The notes under the pieces were generated by a model. The model was not told where the DNA came from. It did no database searches and saw only the letters and a list, made by a program, of their open reading frames with translations. Made by a program: the position numbers and the translations under genes. From NCBI RefSeq assembly GCF_031143425.1, contig NC_090451.1, forward strand, positions 349,192,339 to 349,256,338: a stretch of 64,000 bases of DNA. Direction: 5' to 3'. Positions 36,166-47,054 of this stretch are shown here, piece after piece (position 1 is the stretch's first letter; each line of letters opens with the position of its first letter). This DNA comes from Pleurodeles waltl. Taxonomy: Eukaryota; Chordata; Amphibia; Caudata; Salamandridae.

Positions 36166-37273
36166 AAATGTTTCCGAAAATAGAATGCATAGCCGAAGGA
36201 ATCAAACCGAATATGGAAGAGAAGGTGTGAGCGAAACCAACACCAACGACTTTGAAAAAATGTGCAATACCAGCAGTGCTGGATGCATTAAATATACGTC
36301 CCACAAGTTCACCGAAGTGATTCAGAAAGTTAGTATTCAAAAGGGACTGTATCTCCGCCGATGACCTTGCCACCTGAAGTGCTTAGGTCTCGCTAGCAGA
36401 TGTAAGGGCCACATGCTTTTGAAACAATAAAGCTTTTAGCTGACTCAATTTGTCAAAATCAACCTTGGAAGTAGCAATATGAGGCCAGATGTCCGCTACC
36501 TCCCTAATTTGAGTGGGGGGAAACAACACATTCCCGCAGCACGTAACGGCCTTGTTGACAACGACGATGTAAACTATTCCGGCACGCATGCCACAGCAGC
36601 GTTCACTGTTAAGAACAATGTAACTGCCGTTAGAAAGCACCTAGAAAGTGTTTTTAATAACCGGGACTGGAACTCCCTTCAGATAACAAGCTAAGTTAGC
36701 AATCGAAGCGTTACACGCCCCGTGCATGGACAGCTGTTTACAAACCATTGAATGGCTGACAGAAGCTTCGCATTCGCTGCCGCTAAGAAAAACCTCCTTC
36801 AAACCATTAACACATCTGTACTGAAAGGGAAGGTCCCACACCTCGTGTATGTAACTGTCTCCCAATAGTTCATGTCTTCCCACCGGAATGTGCTTCAAAC
36901 ACGAAGTAAATTGCAAAGTAGAGATAGGCAAATTAATAACCCCATGAATCAACCATTCAGCTGACGGAATCTCAGCTACCGTGAAAGGCAGTTTCTCTAA
37001 TTTCTCAATATTTAACATAACATATGTCGCTTCCTTTTTAGCCATCAGTTGTTGTTGACGAGTCAAATTAAAAGAGATAAAGATCTCTCTGGCACGAACG
37101 TGCTGCCATGGAACGCGACCCACCTTCAAGGTCTGAAGAGTCCAACCCAGCTGCATGATGGACCGCGTCTGACTCTGCCCATGATATAAAGAAGACATGT
37201 CCGATTTAATAATGTCAATGGCAGAGGAAACAATGCTGTCAATCGTGTAAACACGGTCAGAAAGGGTATGCAT
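36038..37273 (-). pseudogene. env: env, transmembrane part, unit 1 (two stops)
   Basis: Continues env in a frame different from the upstream part. It is open from 37273 to 36641, then TAG at the codon that is Gln in unit 2, open again to 36383, then TAA at a codon that is Tyr in unit 2, and open again from 36373 to 36038. The ectodomain has several Cys pairs (CCGMRAG, CSMHGACN-type runs) and an SNGSYIVLN segment. The last 40 residues hold the membrane anchor (ITLALLAGVLLLLLFF) and a short tail with no dilysine retrieval signal. In retroviruses this subunit carries fusion activity; this copy cannot make it whole. Confidence 0.75.
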
Positions 37274-39102
37274 GCCATTATCAACAACAAAGTCTGCATC
37301 AGATTTTCTTGATCAATCTGCCTCAACCGGGCTGCAGCCTCCTGTTGTGAAAGCTTCCAAATCTCATTATAAACCTTGTATAAGAACCTTTTCTTTCGTG
37401 GTACTTTGGGTCCTGACAAAAAATCTTGTAAATCAGTATCATTAGACAGTAACGTGAGATGTGACTTAACTGCATCCAGCGTGGATGACTTCAACCATTG
37501 CTGACAAAGCTTCCCCACACTGTATGTAGTTATAATATCAGCATGTTCTGGTGAAACGTAACGAGGGTCTGCCCTACTAGTCCTGAACCCCCCTGAAGAG
37601 GTGACAAAACGTTGATGACACATATTAGTGTCCACAGGCCATAATAACCACCCGCCAGGATGTAACGATGAAGTGTTAAGCGTACCATTCTGGACCCAAT
37701 GTGTAAAGTCACTAAAAGTAGCATTCACATAGTGCTGCCAATTTTTTAATTTAGAAGGGACAGGTATACTAGGCAAAGTAAACTCCCTAATTGTCGCTAA
37801 GCCCAAACAGCTAGTCTGTTGTACTGTGTCATTGAGGAAAATCATCTGTACAGGGATAATGCATGCTCTAAATAGCGTGTCCCTGCCTTGCATGTGCCAA
37901 TTTTTCGAACCCCAAACACTTTTCAAGTCAACAGTTTTAAACCAGTATTCATATCCCTCGACCGAAAGTTTAGATACAAACAAATTGGAATACAGTAATT
38001 TAGTATCGGTCAATAACATTTGCTTATTAGAATACGGTGCAACTTTAAAATAGTAGGACTTAGCATTACGTTGATCATGCCCAGAAAAATATGCAAATTT
38101 ATCATAATACGTTTTCGAACTCCCTTGTGGAGGAGTCGAGCAATGTTCCCATTGCACATAATTAAACATGGGCTTAGGGCTACTAGCTTTATGAATAAAG
38201 TGGTGTCCATAATAGTTGTAACAAAACATGTCACCATGATTATCTCTAAACTGGTAAGCATCTTCATCGTCATAGACAGTATAATATTGCAAATCCGTTA
38301 GCATAGAATCTACTGTCTTCACATCCCAATCATCAGAAACAATGCCAGGTATAACAATATCATTCATTGATAATTTGAGGACATACGGTATTTGAATCAA
38401 TTCAGTGGGACTATATATATCAAACATTACTTTATCCCACACATTTCCATCCGGAACTGGTATAGCAGAAATGTTTACTGTGGACAAGTCTCTTCGAACC
38501 ATATGAGACGAAAAATGCGGTTTTAACACAGTCTCCACGTGCTCAATGTCAGATCGATCAGGAAGAAAATGACCATGTATGATCAGAAAAAAAGTAACCA
38601 CAAATCCCAACCATAATAAAATAGTCATCACGGCCAAAAACAGCCAAAAATAGTTCCAAGGAAAAACAAAATATGTGCGTTTAAGCCAACCCAGCAGCCG
38701 TCGTGGACCGTGGACAGAAGACATCGAGGACGAGGAGCCGGACCCATCATTATCAGCGTTGTTGAAGCAGCCAGAAGCAGTTCTAGCAAAAGGTGCAACT
38801 GTGAACGAAGAAGCAGATGAAGGCTCTCGCCGTGGCACGCTATAAACCACATGTTCAGAAACGTCAGTAGAACGTACAGCAATTTGATCACAAGATTCCA
38901 TATTAATCGCCGTCGGTGGAACAATCGCAAGATCATCATCCACCCTCCCCAAGCTCGGAGAGGAAACAGTGTCGGTGAAAATCACCTGCAGCGGGACTTC
39001 TTCCCCAGTAGTGAGAGGGATTCCGGAACTACTGGGTGTCCCTCTTGGTCTGCTGTGCAGAATCGGCCACATGTTGTAACTTGACATTATCAATGGAAAC
39101 AA
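37126..39102 (-). pseudogene. env: env, leader and surface part, unit 1
   Basis: 658-residue frame starting 74 bases inside the end of pol. The first ~150 residues are polar, Ser-rich and without a classical signal peptide; a membrane segment follows at about 152-175 (FWLFLAVMTILLWLGFVV), then an RR at 203-204 that could be a leader cleavage site, a Tyr/Trp-rich surface domain with N-x-S/T sites, and an RKKR furin-type site at 569-572. This leader-anchor-surface layout is characteristic of foamy virus Env and unlike ortho-retroviral Env. Soon after the furin site (near 37280-37312) the coding sense passes to another frame, and the 658-residue frame runs out at 37126. The same break is in unit 2. 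Confidence 0.8.
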
Positions 39103-41242
39103 AGCGATTTCCTTTGGCCCCTCGCAGCGGCGGTAAAATCACAGTTCTCGTGCCGCTCACCCCTAACACAGGGACAGGTTCTCGATAAGAAGGACCAAAT
39201 TCTTTTTTAACTGCGACCTTTTCACGCACTAGATCCCCAATCCTGGGTATCCAACCAGTAGGTGTTACTGGCTCATCCTTAATTCCTGAGGAGGCAGCAC
39301 TGGCAGAAGAGTTATCTTCACGGAATTGTTGTAAATCCTGCAAAACAGTGACACGATCATTTATGTCAAAGGGCGTATCTGCCGCCTCCACACCAGGACC
39401 ATCTAGATCAGGAACATACATTTGTGTTCCAAACAGGCACTCATATGAAGTACGACCCCCCAGTGACCTTCTAGGCAAGTTATTAAGTGCTCTCGGTACT
39501 CCATATAGGTGGGCTAGCCAACCACGACCCGTACCTATAACTCTGGCCGTTAAGGACTGCTTTAAATCACGATTTAAACGCTCCACGACAGAATTTCCCT
39601 CGGGATGAAATGGAGACGAGAATTGGAGTTGGACCCCCAACGAAGCCATGGTGTCCCTGAAGGCCTTAAAGGCAAAAGCAGGGCCCTGGTCCGAACGAAA
39701 AGCCGCAACTGCAAATATATCGACAAAGATGCGCAAATCTTTAATAACAGTTCGAACGTCAGCCGAGCGTTGTGGCCATACCCATACAAATCTGGAGCAC
39801 GAATCTACAGCAACCAAAATATATTTGAATGCACTATCTGGTGTCAGCGGACCACAATGATCCAAGTACACACACTGTAATGGTTTATTTGAAATCAGAA
39901 GGGGCGTCTGCTGCGGGCGTCTAGCCGACGATGCTTTAATTTGTTGACAAACGTCACAACAAAGGACATATTGCTTAGTCTCTTTATAGAGACCAGGCCA
40001 CCAGTAACGAGCCTGTAAAAGTGAAATCGTGGCAGCCACCCCAGCATGTGCAGAAGCCACCCCCTCATGTGCTGCAGAAATCAATCGAGGTCTCTCAATT
40101 TTATTGGGAATTTCACGTACACCAATGCCTGGAATTGTAACAGTAGCATTCAGCGCACCATTCAAGCAGTAACTATATTTTGAAGGAAATCCTTTAGGAA
40201 AGGGCGTGCCAGCAGCCGTAGCCTTTATGGCAGCCGAAATTTCTGTGTCTGGTTTGAAACTCGAACGAGTCACTGCGGCCACAGTGGCGACAGCCACTGC
40301 CGATTTCGCGGCTTCATCAGCCAAAGTATTCCCAGCAACGTGTATTCCAACGCGCTGGTGTCCAAGTGTATGCACAACATGGACGTTAGGAAGCGTTTCC
40401 TTCAGATCCGCAACCTTACCCCACAACATTTTATGTTTAATGGTGTTGCCTTTCGAATCTCTGAACCCATTCATCTTCCAATAGTGTAGATATTCGTTGA
40501 AAGACTGCACACAGTAGTAGGAGTCACAGACCAGCAAGGTTAAAAGCGCTGGATCCGTGTGCTCCAACGCTAACAATAGAGCTTTGAGCTCAGCCAGCTG
40601 TGCCGTGCAATCTCCCAAGGTTTTAGTATAAGTATGTCGGGGGCAGAACACTTCCCCCTCCATAGTGGCGCTCACCACCGCACATGCAGCAGAATACTGT
40701 TGTTTAGTTCCAACCGCTGGTTGCGCAGAGCCATCGGTATACATGACCACTTGATATTGGTCAATAGGCAACGTACCAGCAGGAACAGGGTATTCCATTT
40801 TATATTGAAGAAATTCTTGAGTCTGCAGTTTAGGGTCTAATACATAATCTACATCAGTGGCTGTCAAAGACGTAGCCCATTGTATCCATCGCGGGTGTAA
40901 AGCTTTTGAATTTGGAACACTCGCTTTTGTAACAGCCTCTAAGGCCGGAATCGGGGAAACGACAACGATGCGTTGACCCTGGGCCAGCGGTCTTTCTTTA
41001 ATAACAGCCATCTGTACTGCAGTGAGAATTTTCTCAGTTTGTGCAAAACGTTGCTCTGCTGCAGAATACAAGTGAAACTTGTATGCAATCGGGACTGTCT
41101 CCCCTTCATTAAAGGTGACATAAGTAAACCCAACAGCCCCAGGTAATACCCTGATGACTAAATGTGTCTTATTGTCCCGTGTGTGTAAATGTTTAACTGC
41201 TAAGAGATCACTCTGTAACTCTCGCAGTATGTGTGTGTTCAA
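39029..41242 (-). pseudogene. pol: pol 3' part, unit 1: RNase H and integrase
   Basis: Open for 737 residues but cut off from RT by a 2-base loss in a short TG run near 41230. RNase H begins near residue 165 (VVMYTDGSA) and keeps its acidic set: the TDGS Asp, AELKALL Glu, LVCDSYY Asp, and NTLADEAA Asp, plus HTLGHQ. Integrase has the zinc-binding HEGVASAH and CCDVC pairs, then the catalytic triad Asp461 (VYLDHCGPL), Asp518 (RSDQGPAF) and Glu554 (NSVVERLNRD), a D,D-35-E spacing. Unit 2 has His before the second Asp and Ser after PAFA, where unit 1 has Arg and Phe, so unit 1 may carry integrase-weakening changes. The C-terminal part is basic and includes VREKVAVKKE, followed by the overlap with env. 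Confidence 0.85.
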
Positions 41243-42527
41243 TCATCCAAAATCTACTCGAAAAATTCGGGCGAATCAACTCGTATAAGGGCTTTATACG
41301 CGTCGCATATTCAGGAATGTAAGTTCTGCCAAAATTCAGAAACCCCAACAATGACTGGAGCTTCCGAACCGTATTAGGAGGCTGCAATAAAGCACATTTC
41401 TCCAAAAAATGTGGCGCTAGGCTCTTGCCCTCACTCGACAACTCATATCCCAGGAAAATGACGCTGAGGAAGGCAATCTTTGATTTCTTAAAATTAAACT
41501 TATAGCCAATATCAGCAAACCCCACAACAATGCGCGATACACGCCTCAGATGTTGCAGAATCTCATCATCTGTCAGATATATGTCATCAACATATGATAA
41601 TGCTTCAGGGTCGAACTCATGCAGCATTTCAGTTACACGAGCCGAAAACAGTCCTGGGCTATTCTTATACCCCTGAGGCAAACGACAAATTTTTTTCTGA
41701 GAGCCAAACGCACTGAAACAGGTATAGTCCCGACTCTCGGGTGCTATATTCTGGCAGAAAAATCCATTCGAGATATCCAATGTTGTCTTGTATTTTTTAC
41801 GCACTATATTATTCATAAGCGCTGCGCTGTGTGAATTTTGTATTGCATATGTGCGTGTATGACTATTCAAATGCCGGTAATCCACCACTATCCTATAGGA
41901 ATGGTCTGGTTTAGCAACCGGAAACAAGGGATTATTCATCGGCGAGACACAGGGCTCAATTACACCCTGGTACTCCAATTGTGTAAGAATTTTCCTAACC
42001 GATGCCCTTGCTTCAAATTTGATAGGATACTGCGGTTGTGGCTGAGGTTCGCCCTTTATTGGAATTACATGATAAGGTGATTGTCTGTCCCACCCCACAT
42101 TATTTCTATACAAGGTGGGAGCTTGTGCTAGAGCCCATGATTTACTATAGGACTCCGCTAGTTCTCTCGGAACAAGTGGTGAGAAGGAAGGTGTAATAAC
42201 CTCCTCCCCAACTGGACAGTCGCAAACAAAGTCAGGTGGCCAATCTTGTTCGGCCAGCAGAACATCATATGATTTTACCACATGGTCCCAAAAAATGGCG
42301 TTTATAATACGGTCAATGTCCCCTTCCAATCGTAGAGTCACTTCATATACTCTATCAGGATCAGAGACTCGCATATCCGCCGTCTCGACTTGTATGAAGT
42401 CATCAGTTGCTTTCACCTCCAGATGCTCTAGAAGACTCCGGCGAACTATTGTGACCTCTGCCGCGCTGTCTAACAGTGCTAACGCCCATGTCTTGTTCGT
42501 CAAGAGAACTCTCTTCTTGAGCGGCAT
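41208..42527 (-). pseudogene. pol: pol 5' part, unit 1: protease and reverse transcriptase
   Basis: 439 residues from an ATG that lies inside gag in the +1 frame. The protease active-site triplet is D20-S21-A22 (LLDSAAEVTIV) rather than the usual DSG or DTG. RT shows VVDYRHLN, LDISNGFF (motif A), LPQGYKNSPGLF (motif B) and YVDDIYL (motif C, residues 312-315), then FLGYELSSEGK. The frame ends shortly after, at the 2-base deletion near 41230, before RNase H. A separate ATG, with the +1 and not the -1 frame, fits the foamy virus way of making Pol from its own spliced mRNA rather than by frameshifting; a splice acceptor was not identified. Confidence 0.85.
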
Positions 42528-43968
42528 GTCTGACTGAGACAGCTTCCACTTTCTTCTTTTTAAATTGCTGTTTCTGTTGCAGCGGTTTCTCTTCTTGTTT
42601 AATAGAAACCTCCGCTGAGCGTTGTGAATCCTGTCTCGGTTTCACGTACTCCGTCCTCCGCTCTGACCGCCCACCTCTCTCACTTCTCTTTTCCGAGGAG
42701 TCCTGAAAGGAACGAGATTGGCGTGTATCAGTATATTGATATCTATCAGGCGTCTTCAAAGTATCCCTATTCCTGAGATTATACTTATTCTGTGGGGTCT
42801 CCGGTTGCGGAGACTGCCCACCATCTTTCTTTGGTGTTTGCTGTTTCTTGTCCCAGCACTTTTTCGAACCCTCAGGTTGTTGCTGTTTAGCATTGTCTTT
42901 ATTATTTTTACCCTGTAACTGGGGTTTTTGTGGTCTAGCCCCCAGGCTATCACAACCAATACTAGAATATGTTTCCGCTATTATTCGCGGAAGCTCCCGC
43001 TCCTGATTAAGCAGCGGAACATCCCGAAGACGCATTCGCACCGCTAGTGCTACCGCCTCTCCTTTGAGATTACTCAAAATAATAGAAGAAACTGTGGCAA
43101 AATTGCCCAGCAACTGCATGCCCAAATCCAAGGCAGGGGCAGCCCCATATTCATCCTGAATCTGTTTAAGTACGTCCGGTAAATTAGCTAATGTCGGTGT
43201 ACCGTGTGCCGTAGAGTAGAGTGCGGCAAACACCGTGCCCCAGGTATTACAAAGGTCCACCGGAGGAACCATCCCGTACGGCAAACACATCGTCAAAATT
43301 CTATGTTTATCCTGAGGTCCCGTATGGGGAAATACTGCTTCCAGCGTATTAATTTTTTGCGCCAGCCAAAATGGAGTCTCCTCTCGTTTAGCCGGCACCT
43401 TACCCATTACCGAGTGCACAGTGACCGGATTAATACCCGGAACCACAGCCTGTGGGTGCGCTGGAGCAGCACGCGCTGCATTCGTATTTAGTGACTGCAT
43501 GACAAACTGAACTAATCGTCTATATGTAGCCGTTAATTCTGTATATAAACGACGAACTTCAACCACTGCCAATTGAGCAACTGGAGGATGTGGTGTATAT
43601 GTAGCCAATAAAAGCCAGGTAGGACCATCATTACTCAGTGGACCTAACCTAACTTGTGTTACTGAGTGTGGGAGGGCGCCATCAAGCCAATTATGGTGTT
43701 CTTGATAAGATAGAGGTATTTCTAAATAAGCGTAAGCCCTGTATTGTCCAGGGACATTCGCAACTGTGTATTCGTGAAAAGTATTTGTTCCCCCATCCAC
43801 TGCTGGAAATCCGACCCAAGAATAAAAAAGTTCCGTTCTATAGGCTGCATGGGCGTCCACCACAAAAGTGACTGGACCCCCCTGGACTGTCAGTCCATGT
43901 GTCAACAGATGTTCCGTGAGCGGATGTCGCATATTAATTGCTATGTTCACTACATTAGGATTCGCCAT
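42403..43968 (-). CDS. gag: gag, unit 1
   Basis: Intact 521-residue frame, first coding sequence after the primer-binding site, start ATG 219 bases from it (MANPNVVNIAINMRHPL). The N-terminal 340 residues are mixed and probably folded. The last 170 are Lys/Gln/Arg/Ser-rich and low in hydrophobics (SKKCWDKKQQTPKKD, SERGGRSERR, QQKQQFKKKK). There is no Cys-x2-Cys-x4-His-x4-Cys knuckle and no obvious major homology region, as in foamy viruses, where a basic C-terminus binds nucleic acid instead. The stop overlaps the start of pol by 125 bases. Length is shorter than typical exogenous foamy Gag. Confidence 0.85.
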   Translation of the reverse strand: MANPNVVNIAINMRHPLTEHLLTHGLTVQGGPVTFVVDAHAAYRTELFYSWVGFPAVDGGTNTFHEYTVANVPGQYRAYAYLEIPLSYQEHHNWLDGALPHSVTQVRLGPLSNDGPTWLLLATYTPHPPVAQLAVVEVRRLYTELTATYRRLVQFVMQSLNTNAARAAPAHPQAVVPGINPVTVHSVMGKVPAKREETPFWLAQKINTLEAVFPHTGPQDKHRILTMCLPYGMVPPVDLCNTWGTVFAALYSTAHGTPTLANLPDVLKQIQDEYGAAPALDLGMQLLGNFATVSSIILSNLKGEAVALAVRMRLRDVPLLNQERELPRIIAETYSSIGCDSLGARPQKPQLQGKNNKDNAKQQQPEGSKKCWDKKQQTPKKDGGQSPQPETPQNKYNLRNRDTLKTPDRYQYTDTRQSRSFQDSSEKRSERGGRSERRTEYVKPRQDSQRSAEVSIKQEEKPLQQKQQFKKKKVEAVSVRHAAQEESSLDEQDMGVSTVRQRGRGHNSSPESSRASGGESN

Positions 43969-44186
43969 TTTATAAAAAACTGCTTCAGGTCAGAGAAGGC
44001 ACACCAATATCGGGGTTTTTCCTTTCAAAGTTCAAGCTTGAACAACCAACCACTAAGCAACAGGAAGCACCAATGCCGTGGCGGCGGAAACCCTCAGCCC
44101 CATGGACGTCTCCGTATACGGAACCGAGGAGTCAAAAAATATATGAGACCAAGAGAGTCAGTCGGACCCAATCATTAGAGCCAGAC

Positions 44187-44204
44187 CAAACGTTGGCGGC
44201 GCCA
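44187..44204 (-). promoter_or_regulatory. Primer-binding site, unit 1
   Basis: Immediately after the LTR end (…GCGACA) the minus strand reads TGGCGCCGCCAACGTTTG. The first seven bases and the CAACGT that follows match the tRNA-Lys1,2 type used by foamy viruses, with two extra bases between. Identical in unit 2. Confidence 0.75.
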
Positions 44205-44497
44205 TGTCGCGTGGGCTCTCATTATTCTAAATGAGACTACTGGATTTCTAGGTAGCAGGATCTATGACGGTGTGGGGGACTGAGTCTGACCCACGTGTAA
44301 AGAACTCTGTCACCCTAAATCCGGTTTTTGCTCCGGCTAACTAGCAGTGCCTCATTTCTCCCATGTGGAAGGAATGATTTGGCAGCCGAGCGCATGACAT
44401 CTTTGGAACTTCTCAGGGAAGTCGTGGTTACTCAGATCCAAACCAACTCTCTTATTTCCAATATGATCTCATATACAAATGACAAAGACAGTATAAG

Positions 44498-44508
44498 TTT
44501 TATATAAT
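44498..44508 (-). promoter_or_regulatory. Likely TATA box, LTR 2
   Basis: Same minus-strand ATTATATAAAA at the same LTR offset as in LTR 1. Confidence 0.55.
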
Positions 44509-44871
44509 GTTTTAATAAAACGACTGTATTTTAGATAGTAAGGCGTGAGCCGCAATAACCAGAACGATACAACACAGTAGGATTGTAATAGTTACCAGGA
44601 GAGTAAAACATAACAACAAAGCTATCATATTGTCAAACAGTTTCTACTCTCCCTCTGCTTGTTCTATCTAGAGCACAGCATGTTAAGCTTCTAGCTTGCC
44701 TATTAGAATCACTGTGGAGACATCAGCCCTCATACCTGAGCAAAGACCTGTGATCTTGGTTCAGCATCTGCAACGAGGCAGTCCGCGTCAAGTTGTGGTT
44801 CCCTGGTCGGAATCTCCCTCTTGCGTGTATTGGGACAAGGAAGTGATTTTATAACTAATATGTCATCGTGA

Positions 44872-45153
44872 TCACAAAATGTCCCTACGCAGGAATGCCA
44901 AGTCTAAACTCTTACCACGTCTATCGGCAATGTACCAGACTGTATCCTTGACTGAAGCACAGAGTAAATATGTTATGGAGAACTCCAGTGCTGAAGTAGG
45001 CAAAACAGTGTGATATGAATAAAAAAACAACGCCGTAGAACTGGCTATTTGAAAAATAACAGTACGAAGCCTAATAAAAAGCATGTAGAGCAAAGTGCAC
45101 AGAGGCTCTAAGCTGTCAGCAAATGAATAAAATATATTCAGGGCAAAGTGCAC
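44872..45153 (-). CDS. LTR-internal ORF, 93 residues (copy in LTR 2)
   Basis: Same length as the LTR 1 copy, one replacement seen (Val to Ala in the middle). Function unknown; see the LTR 1 entry for the possible accessory role and the caution about low divergence. Confidence 0.35.
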   Translation of the reverse strand: MHFALNIFYSFADSLEPLCTLLYMLFIRLRTVIFQIASSTALFFYSYHTVLPTSALEFSITYLLCASVKDTVWYIADRRGKSLDLAFLRRDIL

Positions 45154-45210
45154 AAAGGCCTAAAGCCTGAAATTAAAGCGCAATGAATACGTAAAACTAA
45201 CCACACTACA

Positions 45211-45220
45211 CCCTCCCCTT
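45211..45220 (-). promoter_or_regulatory. Polypurine tract, unit 2
   Basis: AAGGGGAGGG on the minus strand, abutting LTR 2. Confidence 0.85.
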
Positions 45221-45385
45221 GTCGGTAGCAAGTGGTTCCAATAATATAAAAGGATACCCCAAATATAAACAATACCTAAAACAATTATTTCGACAAAGTG
45301 AGAAGACAACAAAGTCATAAATTTAGGTAACATGTGACCATAAAGCCAAATTCAATATAGTGTAAATTTCGTACAAATCCAATCG

Positions 45386-45859
45386 TCAGATAGAAGCAAT
45401 AGAACGCAGGAGTTCCTCCACTTCGATATATGTCAATATCGGAAGATCCACGCCACAAAGCACCATGGAGCAGGTGTGATCCAAAGCCCCAAAACCATTC
45501 AGGGCGGCACCCCGTGCAGGGCCTATGAAAGAGACAATACCATCTTCCTCCAGGAAGGGAATCTCATAAACTGCCTCACGAAGCAAGCGCATCCGTAGTG
45601 CACTAGTCTGGGAATGAGCCCTAATCGGGAACATCAACAGATCAGTATCGACCATTGGAGGGCGCTGCAATGAGAGACAGAGAGCCAGTGCATGTTCAAA
45701 CGAGCACCAAAGGCACCGAAACACGGGTTGCACACAATCCAAAACCGGTCTGAATGACAGAGACCAGTCACACTCCAAATGTCCCAGGAGTGTTGCTCCA
45801 AAATGCTGCATCATGCGTTCACGACACAGCTGCGCTGACGGGAGCAGCAATACAGGATC
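45386..45859 (-). pseudogene. Accessory ORF of unit 2, 5' end cut by a stop
   Basis: Same frame as 35605-36165 of unit 1, but a TGA at 45860-45862 (CGA in unit 1, a CpG-type transition) interrupts it soon after the likely start. The remaining 150-odd residues are open and almost identical to unit 1. No internal ATG occurs before residue MMQHFGATL, so a shortened protein of about 140 residues is the most it could give. Function unknown. Confidence 0.5.
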
Positions 45860-47054
45860 TCATCGTGACGGGACAGCCATTGCGAAAAAATAGCAACAAC
45901 AGCAAGACTCCAGCCAATAAAGCCAAAGTAATCGGGAAACCCCCAAAAATGCTTCCGAAAATAGAATGTATAGCCGAAGGAATCAAACCGAATATGGAAG
46001 AGAAGGTGTGAGCAAAACCAACACCAACGACTTTGAAAAAATTTGCAATACCAGCAGTGCTGGATGCATTAAATATACGTCCCACAAGTTCACCGAAGTG
46101 ATTCAGAAAGTTAGTATTCAAAAGGGACTGTATCTCCGCCGATGACCTTGCCTCCTGAAGTGCGTAGGTCTCGCTAGCAGATGTAAGGGCCACATGCTTT
46201 TGAAACAATAAAGCTTTTAGCTGACTCAATTTGTCAAAGTCAACCTTGGAAGTAGCAATATGAGGCCAGATGTCCGCTACCTCCCTAATTTGAGTGGGGG
46301 GAAACAACACATTCCCGCAGCACGTAACGGCCTTGTTGACAACGACGATGTAAACTATTCCGGCACGCATGCCACAGCAGCGTTCGCTGTTAAGAACAAT
46401 GTAACTGCCGTTAGAAAGCACCTGGAAAGTGTTTTTAATAACCGGGACTGGAACTCCCTTCAGATAACAAGCTAAGTTAGCAATCGAAGCGTTACACGCC
46501 CCGTGCATGGACAGCTGTTTACAAACCATTGAATGGCTGACAGAAGCTTCGCATTCGCTGCCGCTAAGAAAAACCTCCTTCAAACCATTAACACATATGT
46601 ACTGAAAGGGAAGGTCCCACACCTCGTGTATGTAACTGTCTCCCAATAGTTCATGTCTTCCCACCGGAATGTGCTTCAAACACGAAGTAAATTGCAAAGT
46701 AGAGATAGGCAAATTAATAACCCCATGAATCAACCATTCAGCTGACGGAATCTCAGCTACCGTGAAAGGCAGTTTCTCTAATTTCTCAATATTTAACATA
46801 ACATATGTCGCTTCCTTTTTAGCCATCAGTTGTTGTTGACGAGTCAAATTAAAAGAGATAAAGATCTCTCTGGCATGAACGTGCTGCCATGGAACGCGAC
46901 CCACCTTCAAGGTCTGAAGAGTCCAACCCAGCTGCATGATGGACCGTGTCTGACTCTGCCCATGATATAAAGAAGACATGTCCGATTTAATAATGTCAAT
47001 GGCAGAGGAAACAATGCTGTGAATCGTGTAAACACGGTCAGAAAGGGTATGCAT
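45819..47054 (-). pseudogene. env: env, transmembrane part, unit 2 (open)
   Basis: 411 residues open to the end, where unit 1 has two stops. The first 35 residues have hydrophobics spaced as in a helical core (DRVYTIHSIVSSAIDIIKSD). A Cys-containing ectodomain follows, then a membrane segment at about 373-390 and a 21-residue tail. The Met used here is not a real start: this is the continuation of the surface-part frame after the frame change shared by both units, and the frame is open for a dozen or so codons upstream of it. Confidence 0.75.

Larger units (their letters stand above)
44205..45210 (-). repeat. LTR 2 (shared middle LTR)
   Basis: 1006 bp, acts as 5' LTR of unit 1 and 3' LTR of unit 2. 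About three private differences were seen (near 44614, 44783 and 45032). It shares no clear derived change with only one of the other LTRs. Confidence 0.95.

Noticed and set aside
37126..37300. Programmed -1 frameshift in env
   Set aside because: No canonical slippery heptamer in the overlap and no obvious following structure; an inherited indel is simpler.
38851..39084. Plus-strand ORFs across the retroviral units (for example 38020-38301, 43744-44178)
   Set aside because: Antisense shadows of gag, pol and env without motifs.
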